From: Ornithinibacillus sp. 4-3
GTDB lineage: Bacteria; Bacillota; Bacilli; Bacillales; Amphibacillaceae
Direction of reading: 5' to 3'
NCBI RefSeq assembly: GCF_040958695.1
Contig: NZ_CP162599.1
Coordinates: forward strand, 2,452,001-2,516,000
Length of the DNA: 64,000 nt
Shown: piece by piece, positions 25,084 through 34,517 of the stretch
Position numbering within the stretch: the first letter of the stretch is position 1
Layout of the letters: every line of letters starts with the position of its first letter
Position numbers and translations under genes: made by a program
The notes under the pieces: model-generated
Seen by the model: the letters and a program-made list of their open reading frames with translations, nothing else
Database searches by the model: none
Told to the model about the DNA's origin: nothing

Positions 25084-26139
25084 ATGGAAAAATATCGTAT
25101 TCAACAAAATAATGGATTAGAATTTGGTTTATATTCACTTGGAGACCACATGATTAATCCAATTACCGAATCTCGTATCTCTGCTCAACAACGGATCACA
25201 GAATTAATTGAAGCAAGTAAATTAGCTGAAGAAGCTGGTATTGATGTATTCGGGGTCGGTGAAAGCCACCAAAACTTTTTTACAACCCAAGCACATACAG
25301 TAGTCTTAGGAGCCATTGCACAAGCTACAGAAAAGATAAAAATCACTAGCTCTGCTACAGTATTAAGTGTTGCGGATCCTGTTCGTGTTTATGAGGATTT
25401 TGCAACAATCGACCTTATTTCTGACGGACGTGCAGAAATCGTAGCTGGTCGAGGCTCTCGTGTTGGCGCTTATCAACTACTTGGTGTTGACTTGCAAGAT
25501 TATGAAGAAATTTTCGAGGAAAAATTAGAGCTTTTAATAAAATTAAATGAAGAAAATACTATTAACTGGGAGGGAAAATTTCGTGCTCCCTTAACAAATG
25601 CTCAAATTCTACCACAGCCTAAAGATAATTTCTTACCGATTTGGCGTGCTGTTGGTGGTCCACCAGCAAGTGCAATCAAAGCAGGTTATATGGGAATTCC
25701 AATGGCATTAACAACCTTAGGTGGCCCAGCAATAAACTTTAAACCCTCTGTTGAAGCTTATCGACAGGCTGCTACAGAAAACGGATTCGATCCAGCTACA
25801 TTGCCTATTTCTACAACAAGTCTTTTCTTTGTAGCAGATACTACAAAAGAAGCTCTACAAGGAATGTATCCACATTTAAATCGTGGATTTATGGCTATCC
25901 GTGGTTCTGGTTATCCTAAACAACAGTTTGCACAAGCACCGGATCCTCGTGATGCTTTAATGGTTGGGGATAAAAACCAAATTATTGAAAAACTGCTATA
26001 TCAGCATGAATTATATGATATGCAACGATTTATGGCGCAGATTGATTTTGGTGGCGTTCCTTTTGATAAAATTATGAAAAACATTGAAATTATTGGGAAT
26101 CATATTATTCCTGCAATAAAAAAACATACTGCAAAATAA
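25084..26139 (+). CDS. LLM-class flavin-dependent oxidoreductase (luciferase-like)
   Basis: 351 residues with the bacterial luciferase-like barrel: LEFGLYSLGDH at the start, DVFGVGESHQNFF, the SSATVLSVADPVRVYEDFATIDLISDGRAEIVAGRGS block that binds FMN, and PIWRAVGGPPASA. The family uses reduced flavin and oxygen to oxidise small molecules; the substrate is unknown. GAGGAGG in the end of the previous gene precedes the ATG at 25084, and an earlier TTG at 25069 overlaps that site and was rejected. It sits in the marR cluster beside an FMN reductase that can supply reduced flavin. Confidence 0.88.
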   Translation: MEKYRIQQNNGLEFGLYSLGDHMINPITESRISAQQRITELIEASKLAEEAGIDVFGVGESHQNFFTTQAHTVVLGAIAQATEKIKITSSATVLSVADPVRVYEDFATIDLISDGRAEIVAGRGSRVGAYQLLGVDLQDYEEIFEEKLELLIKLNEENTINWEGKFRAPLTNAQILPQPKDNFLPIWRAVGGPPASAIKAGYMGIPMALTTLGGPAINFKPSVEAYRQAATENGFDPATLPISTTSLFFVADTTKEALQGMYPHLNRGFMAIRGSGYPKQQFAQAPDPRDALMVGDKNQIIEKLLYQHELYDMQRFMAQIDFGGVPFDKIMKNIEIIGNHIIPAIKKHTAK

Positions 26140-26152
26140 TGGAGGCTTATAA

Positions 26153-26719
26153 ATGAAGATCGTCGTATTATCAGGTTCCAATATTGGCTCAAAAACAAAA
26201 ACAGCAATGGAAGTCGTAGAACAAATGTTAAAGCAACATTATCCTGAACATCAAGTTGATTTTCTTGATTTAGCAAAATACGTATTACCTTTCAGCGATG
26301 GCCGTAATTACTTTGAATATGACGGAGATACAAAATATGTTTTAGAAACCATAATGAATGCTGATGCACTCATTATTGGTACACCTATTTTCCAAGCATC
26401 TATACCAGCTGCGCTTAAAAATATTTTTGATCTACTTCCTGTTCATGCCTTCCGTGATAAAGCTGTAAGTATTGTTGTTACTGCAGGATCATCAAAACAT
26501 TATCTAGTGGCAGAACAACAGTTAAAGCCGATTTTATCTTATATGAAAGCACAAATCGTTCAAACCTTTGTATTTATTGAAGAAAAAGATTTTCTGCGAC
26601 AAGAAATCATTAATGATGATATATTATTCCGCTTAGAAAGATTAATCGAAGATACAATAACTCAAAGTGAAATTACAGAGAAAGTCAGACTAGAAAAAGA
26701 AGCACAATATGACTTTTAA
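26153..26719 (+). CDS. NADPH-dependent FMN reductase
   Basis: 188 residues, flavodoxin-like fold. The phosphate-binding loop SGSNIGSKTKTAMEVVEQM is at 7-25, and the PIFQASIPAALKNIFDLLP segment near 80-98 is typical of NADPH:FMN reductases (SsuE-like). It would reduce FMN for the luciferase-like monooxygenase upstream, from which it is separated by 13 bases. GGAGG is 8 bases before the ATG. It is the fourth gene of the marR cluster. Confidence 0.88.
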   Translation: MKIVVLSGSNIGSKTKTAMEVVEQMLKQHYPEHQVDFLDLAKYVLPFSDGRNYFEYDGDTKYVLETIMNADALIIGTPIFQASIPAALKNIFDLLPVHAFRDKAVSIVVTAGSSKHYLVAEQQLKPILSYMKAQIVQTFVFIEEKDFLRQEIINDDILFRLERLIEDTITQSEITEKVRLEKEAQYDF

Positions 26720-26745
26720 AGAATCACGAAGAAAGGACTATGAAA

Positions 26746-26904
26746 ATGAAGTGTGGTGCTAAATGTTTTATAGTTACATTGGAAAAAGATGGGGTAACAA
26801 AACATGATCGAGTTACTGCTCGTACTACAGCTACGGCTAGAAAAATAATTCGACGTACCTATGGAAATGTTATAGAAATTATTTCCGTAAGAGCAGAAAC
26901 ATAA
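26746..26904 (+). CDS. small conserved-looking protein of unknown function (52 aa)
   Basis: The frame begins ATGAAGTGTGGT at 26746 and ends TAA at 26902-26904. GAAAGGA lies 8 bases before this ATG; an in-frame ATG at 26740 is too close to that site. The sequence has two Cys near the start (KCGAKC), then an alternating beta/turn pattern and the basic helix TARTTATARKIIRRTYG. The composition is not random AT-rich translation. It lies between the FMN reductase and the next gene with short gaps, so it is probably in the marR operon. No function is assigned. Confidence 0.72.
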   Translation: MKCGAKCFIVTLEKDGVTKHDRVTARTTATARKIIRRTYGNVIEIISVRAET

Positions 26905-26918
26905 TAAGGAGCAAGCTT

Positions 26919-27443
26919 ATGATTAATTGGACATTGCCCGAAACAGATATACTTGAAGAGAATCAGCAATGGAACGATGCTAAAAATCATTTATACCAAC
27001 AATGGTTAGAACAGAAAAATGACACAAAAATCGCATGTAAATTAGGATTTCTTTGTTGGTATATATTAGTAGAAGATGTCTCTTCAGAACAACAAATAGA
27101 TGAAGCTGAATTTCAGAAATTATTAATAGAAGTGTACCATTATGGAGAAAGGCACTTCCAAAATGATGCTATTTTCAACTGGTTATTTGGCTATATGATT
27201 TCTCAATTCCCCTATCTTTTCGGTGATTTCAAGAAGAAAGAAGAAATTGGAACAGAAATGCTTGCTAAAGCTTATCAAACAGATCCTGACCAATTAATCT
27301 TTGAATATACTTTTCTAGGAAATTCAATAGTTGTAAATCAGAGGTACAAAGAAATTGAAAAAGAAATTCAAGCTCATTTATCTCAGTTTTTCCCAGGGAA
27401 TGGGCTTTTATCTACTTACTTTAAAGATATTTGGCAATATTAA
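26919..27443 (+). CDS. hypothetical helical protein, last gene of the marR cluster
   Basis: 174 residues, soluble, rich in Glu, Gln, Trp and Tyr, with no signal or membrane segments. Repeated helical units (QQWNDAKNHLYQQWLEQ, EFQKLLIEVYHYGERHF, IGTEMLAKAYQTDPDQLIFEYTFLG) suggest a TPR-like fold. I do not recognise the family. AAGGAGC precedes the ATG at 14 bases after the previous small gene. Position implies co-transcription with the flavin enzymes, but the role is unknown. Confidence 0.7.
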   Translation: MINWTLPETDILEENQQWNDAKNHLYQQWLEQKNDTKIACKLGFLCWYILVEDVSSEQQIDEAEFQKLLIEVYHYGERHFQNDAIFNWLFGYMISQFPYLFGDFKKKEEIGTEMLAKAYQTDPDQLIFEYTFLGNSIVVNQRYKEIEKEIQAHLSQFFPGNGLLSTYFKDIWQY

Positions 27444-27445
27444 TA

Positions 27446-27734
27446 GAAATTGGGACACAAGGAAAAAACTAAGTTTGAAATCCGAACAATATTCTAATAA
27501 AGCGTAGGAAATATACGTAGACTCCTATGGGAGGAAGGCTTAGGCGAGACCCCGGAGTGCGTTTAGCACGAGGCTGACGAGTACGCCACGTCCTGTGGCA
27601 ACGTCTGCATTAGGACGTCCTGTCCGTCGAGGCTCACCAGCCGCCCATGGAAAGCGAAGTATATTTCCGAAGCGATTATTTGCACAATTTATGTTCGGAA
27701 TTAATTAAGTAATAAATTCTTTTGTCCCAGTCTC
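27446..27734. repeat. intergenic repeat element with inverted ends (copy 2)
   Basis: It starts GAAATTGGGACACAAGG (27446) and ends CTTTTGTCCCAGTCTC (27719-27734), imperfect inverted repeats like those of copy 1. The inner inverted pair is GGAAATATACGTAGACTCC near 27510 against GGAAAGCGAAGTATATTTCC near 27650, with CCTATGGG/CCCATGG beside it. The centre is GC-rich (GCGAGACCCCGGAGTGCG) and longer than in copy 1. It lies between two convergent genes and fills the whole gap. Confidence 0.8.
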
Positions 27735-27743
27735 AGTTATCTC

Positions 27744-28793
27744 CTATTCTACTTCAATAATAACAAATTCACTTTTTGTTCCTAAACGAATTGGTGGTCC
27801 CCAAAACCCAGCACCTGAAGTAACAATGGCATAGGTACCATTTTCTTTTTGCATGATACCGTAATCAATTGGAAAAATTGCATTGGTAATATAATTAAAT
27901 GGGAAGATTTGTCCATGATGTGTATGTCCAGAAACAATTAAATCGACATAATCCTCATATTCATTAACCTCTGATGGTTGATGATCTATAACAAAAACGG
28001 GCTTTGTAAGGTCTGCATCTTGTACTACATCATCCATTGGCAAACGTTCTCCTCCTTGTTCACCAATTGGCTGGATATCCCTTCTTCCAATCACAACAAA
28101 AGGACCTACATCTATGTATTCATCTTCTAAGAGGACAATATCTGTCTGGTCAATTATTTCTTTCATCTCTTGAAAAGTATTCCCAGCATCATGATTTCCC
28201 CATGCTAAATATGTACCATACGTTGATTTGAAATTATTTAATGCTTCCCGTACACCATCTAAATTATATATGGTGTTCACACTGCTATCAAATAAATCTC
28301 CTGCAATTAATATAACATCTGGATTTGTTGCATTTACTCTATCTACGATTGTCTCTAGTTTTTTTGCCCCATTCACATAACCTAAATGTGTATCACTAAT
28401 CAAAGCTATTCGCATATTTTCTGTATCTTTAGCAAGCTTTATTTGATAATCTGTCTGTTTCAGTGACTGGGCGGTGTAAATACCGATACCTAAGAGAAGT
28501 ACCAAGATTGCTGTGCTTAACCAAAATGTATCCTTTGGAATAAGTGCAAAAATACCGTAAACAACTAGACCTAAAAAACTAACCGCAATCCAATAATGAC
28601 CAATGGTGCCAATGAAATTCATAATTGATAAATCTCGTAAAACCATGGAAATCACACTAGTTAACGCGAATAAAATAACAATCATGTATATCAATAATTT
28701 GTGGTTAGGAAATTGCATCGCTATTGTTCTAGCGATAAGCCAATTCATACTACCAAAGACGCTAAAAACCACAACTAGAAATAATGCAAACAT
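27744..28793 (-). CDS. membrane-anchored metallophosphoesterase
   Basis: 349 residues. Residues 1-110 contain four or five membrane segments (MFALFLVVVFSVFG, LLIYMIVILFALTSVI, WIAVSFLGLVVYGIF, STAILVLLLGIGIYTA). Residues about 125-345 form a calcineurin-like phosphoesterase: ISDTHLG, GDLFDSS, GNHDAG and VSGHTHHGQIFPFNY, all the metal-binding motifs intact. Bacillus YkoQ/YpbG proteins have the same layout. The catalytic part should face outside or inside depending on topology, which I cannot decide. The substrate (lipid or nucleotide phosphate) is unknown. Confidence 0.88.
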   Translation of the reverse strand: MFALFLVVVFSVFGSMNWLIARTIAMQFPNHKLLIYMIVILFALTSVISMVLRDLSIMNFIGTIGHYWIAVSFLGLVVYGIFALIPKDTFWLSTAILVLLLGIGIYTAQSLKQTDYQIKLAKDTENMRIALISDTHLGYVNGAKKLETIVDRVNATNPDVILIAGDLFDSSVNTIYNLDGVREALNNFKSTYGTYLAWGNHDAGNTFQEMKEIIDQTDIVLLEDEYIDVGPFVVIGRRDIQPIGEQGGERLPMDDVVQDADLTKPVFVIDHQPSEVNEYEDYVDLIVSGHTHHGQIFPFNYITNAIFPIDYGIMQKENGTYAIVTSGAGFWGPPIRLGTKSEFVIIEVE

Positions 28794-28954
28794 CTCGTGT
28801 CCCCCAGTTTTCTATTTTGAATAAAAATACCCCTTTATAAAGTACCACCAATTTATGATAATTAAAAATGATAAGGCTCTTCATTTCTTTAAATACACTT
28901 ATTGTCATGATAGACTAGAATTAGTTACTTTAAATTTAATTGGAGGGATTGAAT

Positions 28955-29509
28955 TTGTCTATTGCAGTAATATACGGAGGAAATCGACCAAATGGAAATA
29001 CAGAATCACTTACAAAGTTAGCTACACTTCACCTTGAGGTTGAAGAAATATATTTATCTGAATATCATATTGAGCCTATTATTGATAAAAGGCATGATCC
29101 AGAAGGTTTTTCTGACATTGATGATGATTACAATACTGTCATTGATAAAGTTTTAGCACATGACATTCTGATTTTTTCCACTCCCATTTATTGGTATACC
29201 ATGACTGGAATTATGAAAAATTTCATTGATCGTTGGTCACATATGATGCGCGATGAAAATCGCCCCACCTTTAAAGAAGAGATAGCTAAAAAGCATACCT
29301 ATGTTATTGCAGTAGGTGGAGACTCTCCGTATATTAAAGGATTGCCCATGATTCAACAATTCAAGCATATCTTTGATTTTATGGGAATGACCTTTGAGGA
29401 CTATATTATTGGAGAAGCAAATGCACCTGGAGAAATCACCCAGGATGTTCGTGCGCTTGTTGCAGCAGAACAGCTACGGAAAAAACTAGAACAGACTCAA
29501 AAAAGTTAA
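28955..29509 (+). CDS. flavodoxin-fold NAD(P)H-dependent oxidoreductase
   Basis: 184 residues with the start SIAVIYGGNRPNGNTESLTKLA, whose GNTE loop binds FMN phosphate. The STPIYWYTMTGIMKNFIDRW block near 85-104 is typical of NADPH-dependent FMN reductase and iron-sulfur flavoproteins. TGGAGGG lies 7 bases before a TTG at 28955, which I take as start; no ATG is near the conserved N-terminus. It stands alone, divergent from the phosphoesterase and 65 bases before a TSUP transporter. It may reduce quinones, azo dyes or free FMN. Confidence 0.85.
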   Translation: MSIAVIYGGNRPNGNTESLTKLATLHLEVEEIYLSEYHIEPIIDKRHDPEGFSDIDDDYNTVIDKVLAHDILIFSTPIYWYTMTGIMKNFIDRWSHMMRDENRPTFKEEIAKKHTYVIAVGGDSPYIKGLPMIQQFKHIFDFMGMTFEDYIIGEANAPGEITQDVRALVAAEQLRKKLEQTQKS

Positions 29510-29574
29510 ATATACTTCTTCTCTTCTAACAATTTACTAGATAAGAGAAATTTTACATATTATTGGAGGCAATT

Positions 29575-30318
29575 ATGTCTACATCCATCATAATCCTAAT
29601 CATCTTAATTGTATTTCTCGGTGCCCTTACTCGTGCTACTTTTGGATTTGGCGAAGCAGTAGTTAGCATGCCATTACTCGCATTATTACCAATTGATTTA
29701 CATCTATCTATTTCCTTAATTGCTCTAGTTGGATTGATTGTTGCCTTATTAGCTGCATTTAAAGACTGGCAACAAGTTGATCGTGTAGAACTAAAAAGAC
29801 TAGTGATTGGTGCAATTCTTGGTATTCCTGTAGGTATTTTATTTATTCTATTTGTACCGGCATCAATCATCATGACCGCACTTGGAATATTCCTAATTAT
29901 TTATGGTTCGTATTCTTTGATCATACGTCTCGTGATAAAAAAGGAAATTACCGTAAAGTTTCAAACACGTTACTTATCCATTCCAGTAGGTTTTATCTCT
30001 GGAATTTTAGGTAGTGCATATAACTCCCATGGTGTACCAATTGTAGTATTTGGTACACTCAAGGAATGGACCCCAGCAGTATTTCGCGGAACTATGCAGT
30101 CCTATTTTTTAATTGTTGGTTTGTTTATTGTAGCTAGTCATGCTATTGGTGGATTATGGTCTATCGATACTTTTATTCTTTTTGGATTATCTTTACCATT
30201 TATTTTACTAGCTGCACGACTGGGAAGATGGATATATGAACATATTCCTAGCGAAAAATTTATCCATTTAATATTTATCTTACTTGTTATCCTTGGTGTG
30301 TTACTACTGATTAAATAA
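29575..30318 (+). CDS. TSUP (TauE/SafE) family sulfite/organosulfonate exporter-like permease
   Basis: 247 residues with about eight membrane helices. The family repeat GALTRATFGFGEAVVSMPLLAL at the start and FISGILGSAYNSHGVPIVVF near 143-162 are the two conserved TauE/SafE motifs. TSUP proteins move sulfite, sulfoacetate or related anions across the membrane; the substrate here is undetermined. TTGGAGG precedes the ATG at 29575, which is preferred over a codon at 29563 that lies in the ribosome site. Confidence 0.85.
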   Translation: MSTSIIILIILIVFLGALTRATFGFGEAVVSMPLLALLPIDLHLSISLIALVGLIVALLAAFKDWQQVDRVELKRLVIGAILGIPVGILFILFVPASIIMTALGIFLIIYGSYSLIIRLVIKKEITVKFQTRYLSIPVGFISGILGSAYNSHGVPIVVFGTLKEWTPAVFRGTMQSYFLIVGLFIVASHAIGGLWSIDTFILFGLSLPFILLAARLGRWIYEHIPSEKFIHLIFILLVILGVLLLIK

Positions 30319-30356
30319 ACTGGAGGGAAATGAATAACTCTTCCCTCTTCCTATTT

Positions 30357-30845
30357 TTAAATCGATTCTAAAATACGAATTAATTCCTCTTCGGTAAGCG
30401 TAGATGAAACTACTTCAAAAATAATATTATCTTCTGTTTTCATTAACACTCGTTTATCTGTTATCTTTTTAGATTCACCAATCAATGCAGACAAACCATC
30501 AATTTCAGCATCTTTCCAATCGAACGCTTCAATAACTTCTACAAAATCTTGTAAAGAATCCTCTGTACGAAATGCTGTTAACTCAAAAAAATTATCACCG
30601 TCATAGTTATAATGCAGAACGATAGTCATTTGCTCTGCTAATGTATAAACAACTGCCCCTTTTGCTTTTGAACCTTCAGGCATATAGCTTGGTAATTTAA
30701 AGTCAAAATTCAAAGTACTGATTGCCTCTTCTACTTCATCTTCTTAATAAACTTTATTTTCTAATGCTATATTTTTTTGACTTGCAATAACATACCAAAC
30801 AATTCCAAGCAATGCGATAACTAATATAATCATTATTTTTCTCAT
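30357..30845 (-). pseudogene. DUF4367-like membrane protein gene broken by an in-frame TAA
   Basis: From an ATG at 30845 (GGAG 9 bases before it) the frame gives MRKIMIILVIALLGIVWYVI, a signal or membrane anchor, and reaches TAA at codon 34 (30746-30744). The same frame then continues without another stop to 30357 (EDEVEEAISTLNFDFKLPSYMPEGSKAK...), 128 more codons. The second part has the LPSYMPEG and VVYTLAEQ pattern of DUF4367-type extracellular domains, which normally follow such an anchor. So a gene of about 162 codons carries one nonsense change. Internal ATG at 30713 could start a residual 118-residue product, but no ribosome site was seen. A sequencing error is the alternative. Confidence 0.65.
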
Positions 30846-31025
30846 GTACTTAACTCCATTTCTTTTCTCGACGCCCCATTCATTATTTTACAGCACCGAA
30901 ATGGAGTTACTAGTCAATTCTTACATTCTTTATATTTTGTTTACTTTTCTCTAGCTGATTAAAAAAGAGATTGATATACTCGGAATAAATAAAACACCCT
31001 TTACGACTACTAGGAGGAAATTAAT

Positions 31026-31886
31026 ATGACACAAAGCATTCCTTTTCAACAAGTTGATGTATTTACAAAAGTACCTTTTAAAGGAAATCCTGTTGCTGTT
31101 GTGCTTGATGGAGACCATCTATCCGCAGAACAAATGCAAGAAATTGCGAATTGGACAAACTTATCTGAAACAACTTTTGTCTGTAGTCCTTCTCATCCAG
31201 ATGCTGATTATAAACTAAGAATCTTCACACCAAATAATGAATTACCATTTGCTGGACACCCAACTCTAGGTTCTGCTCATGCCTTACTTAAAAATGGACT
31301 GCAACCGAAAAATAAAAATAAAATAATTCAGGAATGTGAGCTAGGTCTTGTTGAAATTTTCACAGAAAAGGATAAGCTTTTTTTCGAGCTACCGAAACCA
31401 AAAATCACTGAAATTGATGAACACCAATTAGAACAAATTGCTGATGCCCTTCAGATCTCCATTGAAAATGTATTAGCTAGACAAACTATTGATGTTGGTG
31501 CAAAATGGATGACCTTACAATTAACAAGTGCTGAACTAGTAAGTACCATTGAACCAAATCAAGAAAAGCTATCGTCCCTCATTCCAGCTGGATGTACAGG
31601 TGTTACTATTTTTGGTGCTTATCCTGATCATGCCGAAACGGAATTTGAGGTACGCGGTTTTGCGCCAAATGAAGGGGTTCCAGAGGATCCAGTTTGTGGA
31701 AGTGGGAATGGTTGTGTTGCCACAATGGTGAAAAGTTTTAATTTACTTTCAGAAACTAGCTATGTTGCTAGTCAAGGACATTGTGTCGGTCGTGATGGAA
31801 GAATCGAAGTACGTTTTCCAAGCGAGGAATCCACATTAATTGGTGGACATGCAGTCACATGTATTGAAGGAAATTTAACAATCTAA
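31026..31886 (+). CDS. PhzF family isomerase-like protein
   Basis: 286 residues. The start QVDVFTKVPFKGNPVAVVLDGDHLS, the NWTNLSETTFV segment carrying the catalytic Glu near residue 46, FTPNNELPFAGHPTLGSAHALL near 70-92, and GVPEDPVCGSGNGCVATMV near 218-236 are all PhzF/diaminopimelate-epimerase-like motifs. Fold knowledge gives an isomerase using the Glu as acid/base; true phenazine synthesis is unlikely because no other phz genes are present. AGGAGG is 8 bases before the ATG. It stands as a single gene. Confidence 0.9.
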   Translation: MTQSIPFQQVDVFTKVPFKGNPVAVVLDGDHLSAEQMQEIANWTNLSETTFVCSPSHPDADYKLRIFTPNNELPFAGHPTLGSAHALLKNGLQPKNKNKIIQECELGLVEIFTEKDKLFFELPKPKITEIDEHQLEQIADALQISIENVLARQTIDVGAKWMTLQLTSAELVSTIEPNQEKLSSLIPAGCTGVTIFGAYPDHAETEFEVRGFAPNEGVPEDPVCGSGNGCVATMVKSFNLLSETSYVASQGHCVGRDGRIEVRFPSEESTLIGGHAVTCIEGNLTI

Positions 31887-31961
31887 AAATGTGGGACGTG
31901 ACCACTTTAGATAAATATTTACACCTCGAAAATATTATGAATTCCTAATTTAGGAGGAACT

Positions 31962-32417
31962 ATGGATAATAAGGTGCATGCTTATTGGGAAAATTTTTTA
32001 TTGGAAACAAACAGAGCTAAAGAAACAAAATGCTTTGAAGTTTTCTATTTTGGAAGTACTGAAAAATCCGCAAATTATTTGTTAAAACTGGTCCTGCAGG
32101 GAAGAAAAACAGCAACAGCATCTAGCATTTATCAATATAAATTGACGGATAGTAATTATCCAAAAGTAGGAGACTTATCAATTGTTACAGATTATAATGG
32201 AAATCCTAAATGTATAATTGAAACAAGAGAAACTTTACAACTTAAGTTTAGTGATATGACCTATGATATTTGTAAACGCGAAGGAGAAGATGACACTCTT
32301 GAATCCTGGCAACAGAAGCATATTGAATTTTTCACGAAAATAGGTGAAGAACTTGGCTTTGAATTTTCGTTTGATATGGATATAATTTTTGAGGACTTTG
32401 GAGTTGTTTATAAGTAA
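31962..32417 (+). CDS. ASCH domain protein
   Basis: 151 residues. The core LVLQGRKTATASSIYQY near 44-60 and VGDLSIVTDYNGNPKCIIETRETLQLKFSDMT near 70-101 match ASCH-domain proteins, which have a PUA-like RNA-binding fold; the GRKT motif is the most conserved. Bacterial members include N4-acetylcytidine amidohydrolases and unknowns. TAGGAGG precedes the ATG. It is 75 bases after the phzF-like gene, and may be co-transcribed. Confidence 0.85.
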   Translation: MDNKVHAYWENFLLETNRAKETKCFEVFYFGSTEKSANYLLKLVLQGRKTATASSIYQYKLTDSNYPKVGDLSIVTDYNGNPKCIIETRETLQLKFSDMTYDICKREGEDDTLESWQQKHIEFFTKIGEELGFEFSFDMDIIFEDFGVVYK

Positions 32418-32546
32418 TTTGCTAGACTATGTACTGCTCTAGAATAATTCATCGCAGCCAAACTCATTCATAAATCGGTCATCCTTGAAAAAATTCGATA
32501 AGTCCAGTATTTATGCGAACAACTCGATTTCCATGTTTTAAATAAA

Positions 32547-32585
32547 GCATCCACTCATTACTATAGCTAATGAATGGATGCTTTT
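32547..32585 (+). terminator. terminator after the ASCH gene
   Basis: GCATCCACTCATT (32547-32559) pairs with AATGAATGGATGC (32569-32581) and TTTT follows. The rest of the 385-base gap (32418-32802) is AT-rich; I see no gene in it. Confidence 0.75.
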
Positions 32586-32802
32586 AGACTTTTTCAACAT
32601 AGAAACATCACTTCTTGCCTAACCTTCTGAATAAATAATAAAGAACACTCCACAATATAAAACAACTAAGATTTTAATAAAATGAATTCAAAATCCACTT
32701 ACTCTGTCTTACAAAAGACGGTTAAATCATAATATTTCCCCAACTGAAGAGCATACTAAGGCTGTATATATAAATCCTGATAAGAATAAGGAGGCTTTTA
32801 TT

Positions 32803-34449
32803 TTGGCTGAAAATCAAGATAAAAAAACAACAAATGAGAAAAAAGTGAAGCGTGAGACGTTAACAACGCGTCAAGGACAACCTGTATTCGATAATCAAAA
32901 TATCCGTACGATTGGGAATCGAGGTCCAGCAACACTTGAGAATTACCATTTCATTGAAAAAATCTCTCATTTTGATCGAGAAGAAGTACCAGAGCGTGTT
33001 GTACATGCTCGAGGTAGCGGGGCATTTGGATACTTTGAAACATATGGTAAAGTTGGCGATGAGCCAGTAGAAAAGTACACACGTGCAAAAGTATTTTCAG
33101 GTGCTGGGAAGAAAACACCATTGATGGTCCGTTTTTCTACAGTGGCTGGAGCAAAAGATTCACCTGAAACTGCGCGAGATCCGCGTGGCTTTGCAGTAAA
33201 AATGTATACTGAGGATGGCAACTGGGATCTAGTTGGAAATAACTTAAAAATTTTCTTCATCCGGGATGCAATGAAATTCCCTGATATGATTCACGCATTT
33301 AAAGCAGATCCTGCCTCAAACGTACCTAACCCTCAACGAATGTTTGATTTCGTTTCTCGTTCACCTGAGGCAACCCATATGATAACATTTTTGTTCTCTC
33401 CATGGGGGATTCCAGCTACATACCGTCATATGCAAGGATCAGGTGTAAACACTTATAAATGGGTCAATGATAAAGGCGAGGCTGTACTTGTAAAATATCA
33501 TTGGGAACCGAAACAAGGAATTCGTAACTTAACACAAGATGAGGCAAATGAGATTCAAGCAAAGAATGTCGGACATGCAACTCAAGACTTATATGAAGCA
33601 ATTGAACGCGGTGATTATCCAGAATGGGAGCTATATGTACAAATCATGGAAGATGATTATCATCCAGAACTCGACTTTGATCCACTTGATGATACGAAAT
33701 TGTGGCCAGAGGATCAGTTTCCATGGTTACCAGTAGGTAAAATGGTGCTCGATCGTAATCCAATAGATTTTCATGCGGAGATTGAGCAAGCTGCCTTTGG
33801 TACAGGAGTACTTGTTGATGGTATGGATTTTTCAGATGATAAAATGCTCCAAGGACGTACCTTTTCCTACTCTGATACACAGCGTCATCGCGTCGGTGCA
33901 AACTATTTGTTATTACCTACAAACGCACCAAAAGCACCAGTACGTACAAATCAACAACGGGGTCAGATGGATTTCCGAAACCCTAAAGAATCAACGGATA
34001 ATCCTCATATCAATTATGAACCGTCCATGCTAGGTGGTCTTGAGGAAGCAAATGCAGAACGACCACCACATCGACCAATATATAACGATGCAGCTATGAG
34101 CGCTCCAATTGATCGTCCTAATCACTACGGGCAAGCAGGTAACACATATCGAGAATTTGAAGATTGGGAGCGTGATGAATTAATTAAAAATTTATCTGAA
34201 GCGCTTGCGGTCTGTGATAAGAGCATTCAAGATGCTATGGTCGAACATTTTACCAAGGCTGATGAAGAATACGGCAAACGTGTCAAAGAAGGAATCGCTA
34301 AGAAAATGGCAGAAATAGAAGAAATGGATAAAGAAAACAATATTCCAGGTCGTGAAGCAGGCAAGTCAAAATTTGAACAAGGTTCTCTAGCAGCAAACGA
34401 AGCAGCAAAAGATGCTGTGAAGAAAAGTCATGAAGTTGATCCTTATTAA
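32803..34449 (+). CDS. katX: monofunctional heme catalase, KatX-like clade 3
   Basis: 548 residues. The catalytic His is in PERVVHARG (68), the distal Asn in [11 protein letters not shown] near 150, and the heme-ligand Tyr in [12 protein letters not shown] near 356. The length and N-terminal [13 protein letters not shown] match small-subunit catalases, and the extended charged C-terminus ([10 protein letters not shown]...) matches Bacillus KatX, the spore-associated form. The start is a TTG with AAGGAGG 8 bases upstream. It breaks down hydrogen peroxide. A convergent, larger catalase follows, so this strain has two clades side by side. Confidence 0.92.
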   Translation: MAENQDKKTTNEKKVKRETLTTRQGQPVFDNQNIRTIGNRGPATLENYHFIEKISHFDREEVPERVVHARGSGAFGYFETYGKVGDEPVEKYTRAKVFSGAGKKTPLMVRFSTVAGAKDSPETARDPRGFAVKMYTEDGNWDLVGNNLKIFFIRDAMKFPDMIHAFKADPASNVPNPQRMFDFVSRSPEATHMITFLFSPWGIPATYRHMQGSGVNTYKWVNDKGEAVLVKYHWEPKQGIRNLTQDEANEIQAKNVGHATQDLYEAIERGDYPEWELYVQIMEDDYHPELDFDPLDDTKLWPEDQFPWLPVGKMVLDRNPIDFHAEIEQAAFGTGVLVDGMDFSDDKMLQGRTFSYSDTQRHRVGANYLLLPTNAPKAPVRTNQQRGQMDFRNPKESTDNPHINYEPSMLGGLEEANAERPPHRPIYNDAAMSAPIDRPNHYGQAGNTYREFEDWERDELIKNLSEALAVCDKSIQDAMVEHFTKADEEYGKRVKEGIAKKMAEIEEMDKENNIPGREAGKSKFEQGSLAANEAAKDAVKKSHEVDPY

Positions 34450-34457
34450 TCATTTGA

Positions 34458-34495
34458 AAAAGCTGTTCGGAAAAAGATTCCGAACAGCTTTATTT
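34458..34495. terminator. terminator between the convergent catalases
   Basis: AAGCTGTTCGGAA and TTCCGAACAGCTT form a 13-bp stem with a short loop and ATTTT behind it. Symmetry allows use from both sides. Confidence 0.85.
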
Positions 34496-34517
34496 TAGTT
34501 ACTTGCTTAGCTTGTTC

